In this document: positions 46,001 to 56,200 of the stretch, piece after piece
How the letters are laid out: each line of letters opens with the position of its first letter
Position numbering within the stretch: position 1 is the first letter of the stretch
Source: Acanthochlamys bracteata
Taxonomy: Eukaryota > Streptophyta > Magnoliopsida > Pandanales > Velloziaceae
Length of the DNA: 64,000 bases
Assembly: GCA_019914995.1 (NCBI GenBank)
Contig: CM034130.1
Coordinates: 10,724,842-10,788,841 of the forward strand
Direction of reading: 5' to 3'
Program-made: the position numbers and the translations under genes
Notes under the pieces: model-generated
What the model saw: the letters and a program-made list of their open reading frames with translations, nothing else
Told to the model about the DNA's origin: nothing
Database searches by the model: none

Positions 46001-47110
46001 CCTCCTAGCCTTATCTTACACGTCAAGTACTCGGATCAATTCCTTCTTATAATTTGTGTGGCACTGGACTGGAAGAACTCATGATTACGAGATCTGTGAG
46101 ATTCAACCATGGGTTTACCCAACAAGTATGCATAGCTTTAAACATATTATGAATAATGATTTTGTGAATGTGCTTGGACCTCCTTTTTAGGTTATATGAC
46201 CCTCTCAGCTACCTGCTTAATGTGTGCAATGCTGTTTGTCTTAAATTGTAAGACCTGATTCCATACCTCCGGCAATGCCACTTTTCTGATGCAAAACTTT
46301 AGTTGTTCGTAAACTACTGCTGTACTTGTAGGAATTGTTAAAAAAAGTTTATTTTCATATTACTTATCAATGGTTCTGAGGTGATATTCATAAAGACTTT
46401 AGTCATTATTCTCATTGCCAATTGGTCTTGAGAAAAATTTTAAATTTGTCACATGGTATCAGAGCGGATTGGACTGGATCGGTCCAGAATATGAGCTAAA
46501 TTTAATTTTATTATCTATATCTTTCAAGACTTCATGGTCCACTTTATTGTGGGTAAAAAAAATAGCCTGTTTTATTTCAGAGTAGGTAGTCCGTTTCATT
46601 TAAAAGAACAATTGTCCGCTACATTGTAGAGCAAGTAGTCCATTTCATTTAAGAACATGTAGTCTGCTTCTGCCAATTGATTTTGAGAAGAATTTCTAAG
46701 TTCGTTTTGTATTAAAAGAATTCCTTTCTATATTCAAGAAAGCAAAATAAAGAATTAAACATTAGTTAACATCTTAGGGGCTGAAAGCTTCTATGTTGAA
46801 GGAAACAACATTGTGCTTCATATTCATGTAAATCTAAAACTAATATTGCCTGAGCATTTTGAAGGCCTCGTTTCATTCATTTGTTGTACATCTTGGCAGC
46901 ATTGTTGGAGGAATTCTGATCATTTGTGGCCTTTACCTGGTCACCTGGGCACGGTACAATGAAAAGCAGGAAATAAGGGTGTTGCCTGTTGCACATTTGA
47001 ACTCTGAACCTCTTCTTCAGGACTACCCTTCGCTCGAGAAGGAAGGGAATGATGTTTTCTCTGGCCTAGCAGTGACATCGCCTGAGCCTTCGGCTGATCG
47101 ACAAGAATAA
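43035..47110 (+). CDS. WAT1-related protein (EamA/DMT-type membrane transporter)
   Basis: Six exons, 43035-43339, 43516-43632, 44053-44338, 44961-45116, 45399-45550 and 46900-47110, close in phase to 408 residues. The family is plant drug/metabolite transporter proteins with ten predicted spans in two EamA repeats. WAT1 itself exports auxin from the vacuole, and others move amino acids. Features seen: [20 protein letters not shown] at the first span, [15 protein letters not shown], then [20 protein letters not shown], the family hallmark region, GAETVNFF after exon 2, and in the second half [40 protein letters not shown] and [15 protein letters not shown]. The tail is hydrophilic (about 50 residues). 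I believe it falls with the Arabidopsis At4g19185/At5g45370 type. The substrate is unknown. Intron 5 (45551-46899) holds a retroelement remnant. Confidence 0.88.
46415..46705 (+). mobile_element. TRIM-like LTR retrotransposon remnant in intron 5 of the WAT1-like gene
   Basis: A perfect plant primer-binding site, tggtatcagagc (46454-46465), complementary to initiator Met tRNA, follows directly after tgccaattggtcttgagaa (from 46417). A second diverged copy of that LTR end, tgccaattgattttgagaa, occurs at about 46671-46705. This leaves an internal region of only about 200 bases and no coding sequence, which fits a terminal-repeat retrotransposon in miniature. The left LTR boundary is not clear. 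The interior carries a short repeated motif, gtagtcc-tttcattt. Confidence 0.65.
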
Positions 47111-49075
47111 TGAGATATCCCCCTTCTCAAGTTCACTCAGTTGGTGTCTTTCCCCTAATTTTTTAGGATCTAGTAGAACTCACTCACCTTTCCCTTGAAA
47201 AGTCCCTATTTTTTTATATCCAGTCTTTACTTCGTGGAACCATTATCTTCGTTTCATGGGGCTAGTGTTATACCTTCTCTCCTCCTTAGGGGGACTCCAG
47301 AGGATCAACCTTGCTCTTTGAGGCCAGCTTTTCCTTAGTTGCAGACTTACTAGTAAGTAGACGTACAGTATGTTAAGCCTCTTCTTCGTTGGCATGATGA
47401 CTATGATGTAGCGATCAAGAGTGGGTGCAGAATGCTGAGGAAGGTGGCTTTGGTAGTTTCTGTGTTCATCCTTTTTTAAATATCATCCATATGCGTCTCC
47501 TAAGGCATTCCGGGTGCCTTGGGCATGCGGTGACTGATAATTGATTATTCTTTACTGCTCCCAATGAAGAGGTCGTGATGTATTATCTTTGTCCGTGTAT
47601 CTGGTTCAACGAAGTACGTATTAATCATTATATTCTTTGAAAGCTTTCTGCACAATTGGCACCCCAAAAAATGTAAAGTATGCGTGCACCAGTCTACTGG
47701 TCCTGTATGAGCTCTTGAGTTTGTTACTATGTTGTTATAGATAGTTTCTTTTTCTTTTTCTATTTTTTTTGGGGGAAAAAAGGGTTATCTCTATTATGTT
47801 ATCTCGCACTTTGTTGACATGCTCAAGGCATAGTGGCAATGTGCTTAGATTGTCATATGTACTACCATTATTTCTCCTTTTGTTTGGATAACTTGAATGT
47901 GAGGCTATGGTGTTGGTCTGTGTAAGTCTTTATGCGCCTTGCTGCTTTGCTGATGAGTTGGTGTAAACCTGCCAAATCCAGAGCTTGACTTCGATGTTCA
48001 TCTTTTGTGGCCTTGTGGCGGTTGGCCAGTTGGCTTTCATTCTGCCATATAGCAAACAAGCAAACGTCGAAACTAGAGATGCAAATTTAGGTCTTTTCTT
48101 CAACTTATGTCAAATGCCAATTTAGCTTTCTTTCATTCAAGTTAGTCGAGTTTGCAGTAAGGTACCACCTTTGTTGTCTGCATGTCGAGATCATGGCAGG
48201 CAAATCACAGGAGAAAAAAGGTGATAGTAGTGGCAAAGTAGGAAAAGAGACCTGATGATTGATGATACCTTGCGACAGCAGCAGTGCAACTTTGGCGCTC
48301 GGCAGGGATCATTGATGGAGTTCTCTGCTGGGAAGGCTGCTGCCGAGATTTGCGCAAGCAGTGTTGTTTCTGTGGTGGTTATCAATGCACGATACCCATG
48401 CGATCGTCAAAATTGCATCATCAAGTTTGTGTTATGCCTGATTGTTTACCAACTGCTTTAATAGCATGCTGATGCAAATTAATCAAAGTCACACTCTTTG
48501 ACTAGAATCTAATACAACTTTAACCCGCAAGCAGTTGCTGTGCTACAGGTTACCACGACTTATATAGAAACGTCATGTTTTAGCCTCGTCACTTTACGTA
48601 ATAACTGTCCCTGGTTCTCTTTTATCTCTTTAGTCTTTTTTATGTGAATGCAAGTTGCTGTTACTGTAGTTTCCACACCAAGCATTGGCTGTTCTTCAAT
48701 TCAGCTCTCTCTTGTATTCTTGTTGCGGGCTTTGCAGCTCTATGTGTTGAGGTTCTTCTACGCATATTTTGCTTGTGATTCTTCAAGCCTTTTCCTTCTC
48801 CTCCAATTCTTTTGTCTGAGTAACTGTGTTTATAATTCTCGTCAAGAAGTGCCTGACCACAGCTAACTCTTGAGCTCAAAGTGTCAATTTTCTTTCTCGG
48901 ATTAATTGGGTGACTATCTAATTGCATCCCATCTGGTCTGGATAATTGTCTTCGTTTCTCCGTTCTTGTGGTTGCTCATCTCGACAGAACTGTTCCAGTC
49001 GTATCCTGTTTTTATATTTTTTTCCCCTTCTGCTGCATGAGTATTTACCTCACATACACAGCTAAGAACAGAAAG
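47111..49075. other. intergenic region, no gene recognised
   Basis: It holds the 3' flank of the WAT1-like gene and mixed-composition sequence. Open frames near 47868-48059, 48191-48472 and 48648-48927 do not resemble known proteins. The higher-complexity text at 48180-48870 could be an old gene fragment, but I cannot place it. Confidence 0.4.
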
Positions 49076-50190
49076 TCATTTCTTTTGCTTCGACAGTGCA
49101 TCCTGTTCCTGCAGCAGACGGTGATCAGTTTCATTGTCTAACCATTGTAGGCCGAACCTTCCAGCACCAGTAATAACAGAGCAGATAAATAGTCCCAAAT
49201 CGCTCATCATGAAACCAACGACATTGCTCACAGCAAGAGCTATGCTACCCACACCAGGCGCAATGGAGAAACTCTACAGCATTAACCGATCAACTTTCTC
49301 ACAGACAATGTTTTAGTGAAACTAATCAAAACATGAGAATGTCCTTACATTTCATGCAACATAATGCCTTCTTCTTGTTGAACTCTGATACATATACAAC
49401 GGCAAATCACAAACAGATAGCATCAACCCACAATACTTGCACATATTTCCACATCAATGAATTTAAGGTTACCAACTTCAAAATTACAAGCCAATGCCTT
49501 TCTTAAGTTCCAAGCACAATGTTAAACTTAACCTTTGCGTAGTGCAATCAAAGTAAGAGTAGTCTAGAAAAGATCTAATTGAAGTTTCTAAGTTAATACA
49601 TATAATCTAATTGAAGTTTCTAAGTTAATACATATAACTTACATAAACCGAAAAGCTTGCAAGCATTCTCATTTTCCTCCTAATCTGAGGAAAATAAGGT
49701 GCGAAGACCATCCTTCTTTCAATTTGCTATTCAACTCTGCGATCACAATATTAAAATTTAACGCAAGGTCTTGAAAACAAAAGAATTAAAAGACATCTTC
49801 AATATTAATACCTAAGAACCACTGCTGCAACACTAGTACAAAACAAACAAGCGCAAATGCTGCTTTACATAACTAGCTCAACAAACGATCTTCCACAATT
49901 ACCTCACTCAACCTTGACACCAAACTTCATTTAATGAATCAAATGGGCAGCGAGAAAGACCTTATAACTAACAATGGAGCCACCAATTAGACAATTGACC
50001 TAGAGTGCAAAGTGTAAACTATTCCCCAAACCATGCACAGATATATGACCATAGGATGACTTGGACCATAATATATAAACCTAATATTATATAAACCTGA
50101 AGCCAGCAGGCATAACACCATAAAAGGGCATCTTCTTCTGCGACCCATTTTCAACATCTCTGTTTCGATAACTAGTTGTAACAGCCTTAC
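49076..50190 (-). CDS. tentative two-exon small membrane protein gene
   Basis: Two minus-strand segments join in phase across a GT...AG intron. The first ends at 50097 with the donor gtttat and encodes ENGSQKKMPFYGVMPAGF. The second runs from 49271 to the TGA at 49076 and encodes SFSIAPGVGSIALAVSNVVG, then FMMSDLGLFICSVITGAGRF, and ends DHRLLQEQDALSKQKK. The joined product has one long or two short hydrophobic segments and a charged tail. The true start is unclear: an ATG at about 50190 gives roughly 100 residues in total. The acceptor is either of two overlapping AGs. I do not recognise the family. Composition and the stop-free 65-codon terminal exon favour real coding sequence, but this rests on eye only. 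Confidence 0.38.
49573..49636. repeat. perfect 32-bp tandem duplication
   Basis: Two adjacent identical 32-base copies (49573-49604 and 49605-49636), each beginning atctaattgaagtttctaag. It lies in the intron of the tentative minus-strand gene. Perfect identity suggests a recent event. Confidence 0.85.
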
Positions 50191-51144
50191 AAAACATTTT
50201 GGTGCCAGATGTACATCAACAGAAAACTAGACATCATCTGGGAGACCAGAAATGTGCTCTAGTTGGTCTTTTCATAATCACATAGCTAAAACTCATCACT
50301 TTTTCTTAACTAAAATCAAGTAAGGGCAAGTTTATACCCGCCAATGTGCACATAGTAGACACATGTATAGATACAATCACAGGTTTCACTTTTGCCATCT
50401 GTTGATCTCTGCCAACCAATCAACACTAAGGGCATGTTTTAATTACAAAGAACTCCACTTTCTCCTTTTAGATTTTGAACTCCGCCACTTAATGTGTTTC
50501 AATTGTCACTCTGAAATTCACTTTCACTTTCACTTCAACTTCCATACCAAACTCCACTTCTCACCAAACTTTCACGAAACTCACTTTCATGCAATTCAAA
50601 CACACCCTAATGTAGGGTGCTGTACTTTCTTATCTACAACTCATGCATATCTAATTGCTTCTCATTGACACCAAAGGCATACTACCTAAAAAGATATAAT
50701 ACAAATCTACAGACTGCCACACCTAAGACCTTAAAAGAAAAGCACGATGCATCCCTATCAAACAAAATCAGGAAAGACCGTTTCATCACTGACGACCAGT
50801 TCAAGTTGAATAGTTTCAAGCGATTTATGATCACTAAATCAGCATCCTAAAAACAACATAGCAGAATGTTGGCAAAGAAGTCACCGATAGGAAGCAAATT
50901 ATACAAAAGATTGCAACTTTCACAGACCGTAAGAAGCCTAGCAACATGGCGTAGAAAGAGAAACCATCACGACTAACAATAAAGCATCTTGTTAATACAG
51001 AGAACTCCAGTTCCAAAGCCAGATATAAAATAACATAGCATAATAGAACGATGTATGACAGCACAACAAGCAAGAATCCAGTGAGAGACTGAGAGAGAGC
51101 TAAAGGAAGTCGGTGGATAAAGAAAGCAGAGGAGCAAGGAAGTA
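50191..51144. other. intergenic region with a small inverted-repeat element
   Basis: Apart from the Tourist-like element at 50430-50607 and the likely 3' flank of the zinc-finger gene, I see no gene. Confidence 0.45.
50430..50607. mobile_element. Tourist-like MITE, 178 bp
   Basis: The left end gggcatgttttaatt and the right end aattcaaacacaccc are inverted repeats: the reverse complement of the right end is gggtgtgtttgaatt. The element is flanked on both sides by TAA (50427-50429 and 50608-50610), the target-site duplication of the PIF/Harbinger superfamily. Length and termini match Tourist-type miniature elements. The interior is C/T-rich with repeated ctttcactt motifs and has no coding potential. 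Confidence 0.75.
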
Positions 51145-51459
51145 CTACTTCTTTAAGGAACCCCTGACTCCGGGTTTGGGCTTGGATGTATCTTGTGAGG
51201 TCTGAGCGTGGAGGTTGGTGAGCTTGGAGTCGTCGAAGGGGATCTTTGGGTGGCGAGCGTCGTGGTGGATCTGCATAGATTTGACGTCGGGGGCGGTCGT
51301 CTTGCAGTGGGGGCACACGAGCTTGGCGTGGCCGCCCTTGTCCTGGCCGGTGCGGTCAGCCTGACCGGCTTTACCTCCGCCCCTGCTGGTGGTGGCGGCG
51401 TCAATCTTGGAGGCGATCTCCTTCGCCGTATGCTTCTTGGGCTTCGCCTTCCCGGTCAT
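51145..51459 (-). CDS. small C2H2-type zinc-finger protein
   Basis: Single exon, 104 residues. The N-terminus is basic (MTGKAKPKKHTAKEIASKID), followed by a Gly-rich stretch (RGGGKAGQADRTGQDKGG) and one zinc-finger-like motif, CPHCKTTAPDVKSMQIHHDARH, with two Cys two apart and His spaced about twelve and seventeen residues on. The C-terminus is basic (SKPKPGVRGSLKK). It resembles small conserved plant proteins usually called zinc finger family proteins of unknown function. The charge suggests nucleic-acid binding, but that is inference. The codons are GC-rich compared with the flanks, which supports real coding sequence. The start codon at 51459 is the first ATG in the frame. Confidence 0.78.
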   Translation of the reverse strand: MTGKAKPKKHTAKEIASKIDAATTSRGGGKAGQADRTGQDKGGHAKLVCPHCKTTAPDVKSMQIHHDARHPKIPFDDSKLTNLHAQTSQDTSKPKPGVRGSLKK

Positions 51460-52074
51460 GTTCGTTTTCTTTTTTCGTCGAAACTCAAAACCCTAGTTGG
51501 CTTAGCCTGCTCCCCAAATCAAGCTGCTGTTTGCCAGATTCAATTTTTTTTCAGTTTAATTTTATATTTCATATTTTAAAATACTTTTTCATTATATTTT
51601 ATAATTTTTTAAAATTTAAAATATAAAAAATTTATTATAATTACTTTTTTTTTTAATTTTGATTTATTTTTAAGATACTTTTATTTTAAAAAATCTTTTT
51701 TGATCTCTAGACTATTATTCGATGATGATTTTGATGGATGGTCGCGATTGGTGGCGGAGTAGAGAGAGAGAGATACTGCGACCGAAATGATCTAGCTGAC
51801 GAGAGCGAGGATTCTTTTTTTATCGACTCGATTGAGGGGGCATTTGAAAATATTTTTAAAATAAAATTTTTAAAACAAAAAATATTTTTATCTATTTTAA
51901 AAATATATTTTATTTGTTTATCAAAAAATAATATAAATAATAAAAATATTTTATTACGTAAGATTTTTTTATATTTTTTAAATTTTAAAATAAATTTTTA
52001 AATATTTATAAAAAGTGTATTAAAAAGCATAAATTAAAAAATTTAAAAACTGATTTTTTTGAAAAATTTAGTCA

Positions 52075-52315
52075 AGTTTGGAAGTGATTTTGAAATAAAA
52101 TTTTTTTGAAATAAAAAATATTTTTATCTTTTTAAATAAACGAGTTATATTTTTTTAATTCTAAAAAATAATTAAAATATGTAATAAAAAATTTCACTAC
52201 GTAGAAATTTTATATAATTTTAAATTTTTAAATAAATTTTATAAATACTTATAAAATATGTATTGAAAGATATGAAATGAAAAATTAAAAATTATTTTAG
52301 TGCTTTCATATGAAC
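52075..52315. mobile_element. AT-rich MITE-like element
   Basis: It begins gtttggaagtgattttg and ends near ttttagtgctttcat, with the internal box ttcactacgtagaaatttt. It lies between two related copies. The ends are diverged, so the limits are approximate. Confidence 0.45.
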
Positions 52316-52483
52316 CAAAATTAAGTTATTAAAAAATTATTAAAAGAAAATTACAAATAATATTACTAGATATAATTTTTTTAATTTTCTATATATAAAA
52401 TAAATTACAAAATAATTTATATTATTTTGTAGTTATAATGAATTATTAAAGTAAAGAAACACACTCTAACAATTCAACTTCAT

Positions 52484-52675
52484 ATTTGGGAGTGATTATT
52501 AGCTTCTTATTTTTTCTTTTTATTACAATTTTTATATTATGTTTCTTAATAAATTCTAGATTATTGTATAATTTATTTTTCAAATTTATAAAATACAAAA
52601 AAATTTAAAATTGTAATAAAATTGTAGATAAAAAATACAGCTCATTTTTTATTTTTTTTAATAAGCACTCTAAAT
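52484..52675. mobile_element. MITE with clear terminal inverted repeats
   Basis: The left end atttgggagtgattatt and the right end aataagcactctaaat are inverted repeats of about 16 bases with few mismatches. The interior is A/T-rich without a reading frame. The short direct repeat cttca lies close outside both ends and may be part of the target-site duplication. Confidence 0.65.
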
Positions 52676-53262
52676 CTTCAATATTCAATTGTCTGTTAGC
52701 TTATTTATTAGTTCGTTGGGCCACCCAGTTCGTCTATGGGCTGGGTTCAGAACAAGTTTACACGTAAGGTGCTTGAAGCCAGAGAGGCACCCAACTTAAA
52801 TAGAAAAGCCTTTTTATATGTGGCTGGTTGGGGGAGAGGATGAACGAATGAAAATGAACGGACGGAGTTGGAGAAGCAGAGAACAATCAAGCAAGCAACT
52901 AATATCTTCCTCCACGGAGACGGAATCACATTCAAATATCTGCTCTATCTATCTAGCTCTCTCTTATCTTGTATAACTTAACTAATATATTATCCATTCA
53001 ATTCCTCGCTCCTTCACTCACTCGCAGTACAGAATAGATGGAATAGGAGGGAGACACGTATGCATTTTAATGATCCCTTCGCCTCACAAAAAAATTGGAC
53101 GGAAGCATGCGCGTTCTGTTGTGCTGCACCAAGCAAGCTAACTGTCGCTGCCTGTTACTTCCCTCTCCTTCGCTTTCCGTCATTCCCCCATACGGACAGG
53201 ACCGGATAGAGTAAAACAGAATCAATCAAATTCCTGTTCAGTCCAGAGAATCGGAGATCGAT

Positions 53263-56200
53263 ATGTCTCTGCTGCTGCCGCCCCTCCAAGCCTCCTCCTC
53301 CACCACAGACCTATTCACGCCTTTCCCCCTCAATCACAACTACTACAACAATAACAACAACGAGTCGCAGAGGAGGAGGACCAGCAGCAGAATCGGCGCC
53401 TTAGTAGCCGTTGCCGTGCTTGACCCGAGCACCGCATGGAGAACGAGCGGAGGCAGCCCGCAGGAGCAGCTGGACATCGAGCGCGGCGTTTGCGTTCCTT
53501 TCCCTTTCCGCAAGTACAGCCCTGAGCTGGTCCGCTCCAAGGTCCTCGACTCCAGCGACTCCGCTCTCTCCCTCGCCGCCAGGGGTTTCGAGATCGTCTC
53601 CAACCTTGGCCTCTTCTGGTCCGCCCTCGCCTACGACTGCCTCGTCGGCCGCGACAAGGAGGTTGTTCCTTACCGCGCACGTCAGCTCCGCAACCTCCTT
53701 TGCCGCCTCGGCCCTTCCTTCATCAAGGCCGGACAGGTCCTTGCCAACCGCCCCGACATCATCCGTGAAGACTACATGAACGAACTCTGCATCCTCCAAG
53801 ACGACGTCCCTCCATTCCCCAACCAGGTTTTTCGGTTTCCATTTTCCCCTGATATTCCTCTTTCCCTTCTATATACAGTTAATTAAGCACAGCAAAATAA
53901 TATAAAGTTGTGATGATTCTGAGCTGATAACAAAATGGTGTATGCAGGTGGCTTTTGAAATCATCGAGCAGGAGCTGGGTCAGCCAATCGAGAGGGTCTT
54001 CAGCAGGATATCTGCCAAAACCATTGCAGCTGCGAGCCTTGGACAAGTCTACAGGGCAACTCTAAGGGACACAGGCGAGGATGTCGCAATCAAGGTCTTC
54101 CTTACACCCTCTCTGCTTACGACATGTGGGCTTATTTGCTCCCATGCTATCATCTGAATCTCATTTGAGGGCTCACTCTCTGTATTTTTGTTTGTCAGGT
54201 GCTTAGGCCTGGGATAGAGCCTATCATATACCGAGACCTATTCCTCTTCCGCACTCTCGCCTCATTCCTTAACGGAATCAGCCTGCAAAAACTTGGCTGT
54301 AATGCGGAGCTTATAGTTGATGAGTTTGGGGAAAAGCTCTTGGAAGAACTAGACTACACGCTGGTAAGCATCTCATTGTTATTTCTGATGTGTCTTGCTA
54401 CTCTGATTTCTGTTGCATTAGGAGATAAATTGTAAATGACAGTGGAAATTATTGATCGCCTGCATAATAAGAGTGTAACTCTTCCACTCTGCAGCAGAAA
54501 GCTTGATGCTTCATTGATTTGCTTTTTGCCATGCCAAGTAACTTGATACTTTCAAGAGTTATGTGCTCTATAGTGATGTTAGTTGCGCGTTTGTGTGCAG
54601 GAGGCTCGGAATATTGAGGACTTTCTGGAGAACTTCAAGAATGACCCAACTGTTAAAATTCCTAGAGTTTATAAGCAGCTTTCAGGTCCACGTGTCTTGG
54701 TGATGGAGTGGATTGATGGCATCAGGTGTACTGATCCCCAGGTGCTGCTGTCGTTCTAGTTTTATTTTCTGGAGGATTAGTCCAATAAAATTTTGATATA
54801 TGATGAATGAGAAATTATAAATGAGAATTCTGGGCATACTTTTTTTAAGTATATGAATGATAAGTTGATCATATTCCTTCTCTACATCTTCTCTATCATG
54901 AACAATTGTGCTCATCCTTTCCATTGTCATGAATGCAGGCAATTAAGGAAGCAGGAATTGATATAAATGGTTTTTTAACTGTTGGAGTTAGTGCTGCTTT
55001 AAGGCAACTGCTTGAGTTTGGGCTTTTTCATGGAGACCCGCATCCTGGCAACATTTTTGCGATGCGCGATGGCCGTATTGCATATGTTGACTTTGGCAAT
55101 GTGGCAGTTCTTAGTCAGGTCAGTTGTATTTACAACGCAAATCCATTATGTATTTTAAGTAGTTTTATAGCATTAGAAGATGGGGCAACTTTTTTTTTAT
55201 GACAAGAAGATGGGGAACTTTTTTTTTATGAAAGAAGATTGGGCAACATCTATATGGAGATATTTCGTGATATACATAGATAACACCGATGCATGACTCA
55301 TGAATATAGTTCATGGTGGATTTTTTTTTTCGTTTTCGTTTTTTACGTTAGTTTATACCTATATGAAACTAATGGAACGATCTTGATTGATAAATTTAGT
55401 CAAAGAAACTTGGTACTTCGAAAATTTTGATGACTTACAAACTGGGTTGTCTTTTTCCAGCAAAATAAACAAATTCTGATTGATGCTGTAGTACATGCTG
55501 TGAATGAGGACTATGCTGAGATGGCAAATGACTTCACTAGGCTTGGCTTTCTAGCAAGTGGAACAGATGTCTCACCTATAATTCCAGCGCTGGAAGCTAT
55601 CTGGCAGAACTCAGTTGGAAAAGATATTGCTGACTTCAATTTCAGGAGTGTTACAGGTAGATATCCTGGATTCATGAAATATATATACTTATATTTTTAT
55701 CTTACGTATTACTTCTCATCTTCCAAGTAGCTCATCTAAGTCTTGAAGTGAAAGACAAACTTGGACAAGCTAGTTAGTCTAGAGGAAGTACAATTTTGCA
55801 AGGGATTGGAAGCATTATGTGAATTTTTGTCATTTTTCGTGTATAAACATAGATTGTTTGCTTTCCTAGTCCAATGGCATGTTTAGTTATATCAAGTTTC
55901 ATTTTTTTTGTCAAGCGTGCCATAATTGTCTTCTTTCCATGCATAAGAACACATTTCCATAACTGCTAGTAATTTCTTTGAAGAGAGAAACTAGGTGAAA
56001 TGAGTTTGTTAGATATTTCTATTGCTGATAGTTTGTAAGCTATTACACAGTGCTCTGTTTTAGCTACTACAATCTTACAGTTTATCATTTATTTATTTTG
56101 TTCATTCTTTCTATATCCAAGCAATGACCTGTTCAATGGGAATATTTGGACGACCAGTTCATTATCTAGATGTTATTCTGTTTTGTTGTTTTAATTTTGT

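Larger units (their letters stand above)
51460..53262. other. very AT-rich intergenic region with MITE-like elements
   Basis: Most of 51540-52680 is A/T-rich DNA that can be split into three or four copies of one small element family (about 51836-52070, 52075-52315 and 52484-52675, perhaps also 51540-51690). From about 52690 the sequence becomes the upstream flank of the ABC1K1-like gene. I see no coding region. Confidence 0.55.

Noticed and set aside
46454..46465. tggtatcagagc considered as part of a tRNA gene.
   Set aside because: No cloverleaf can be built around it. It is the complement of the tRNA-Met 3' end, as in retroelement primer-binding sites.
53330..53799. Several minus- and plus-strand ORFs over the first ABC1K1 exon.
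   Set aside because: They are shadows produced by the GC-rich coding exon and have no family resemblance.
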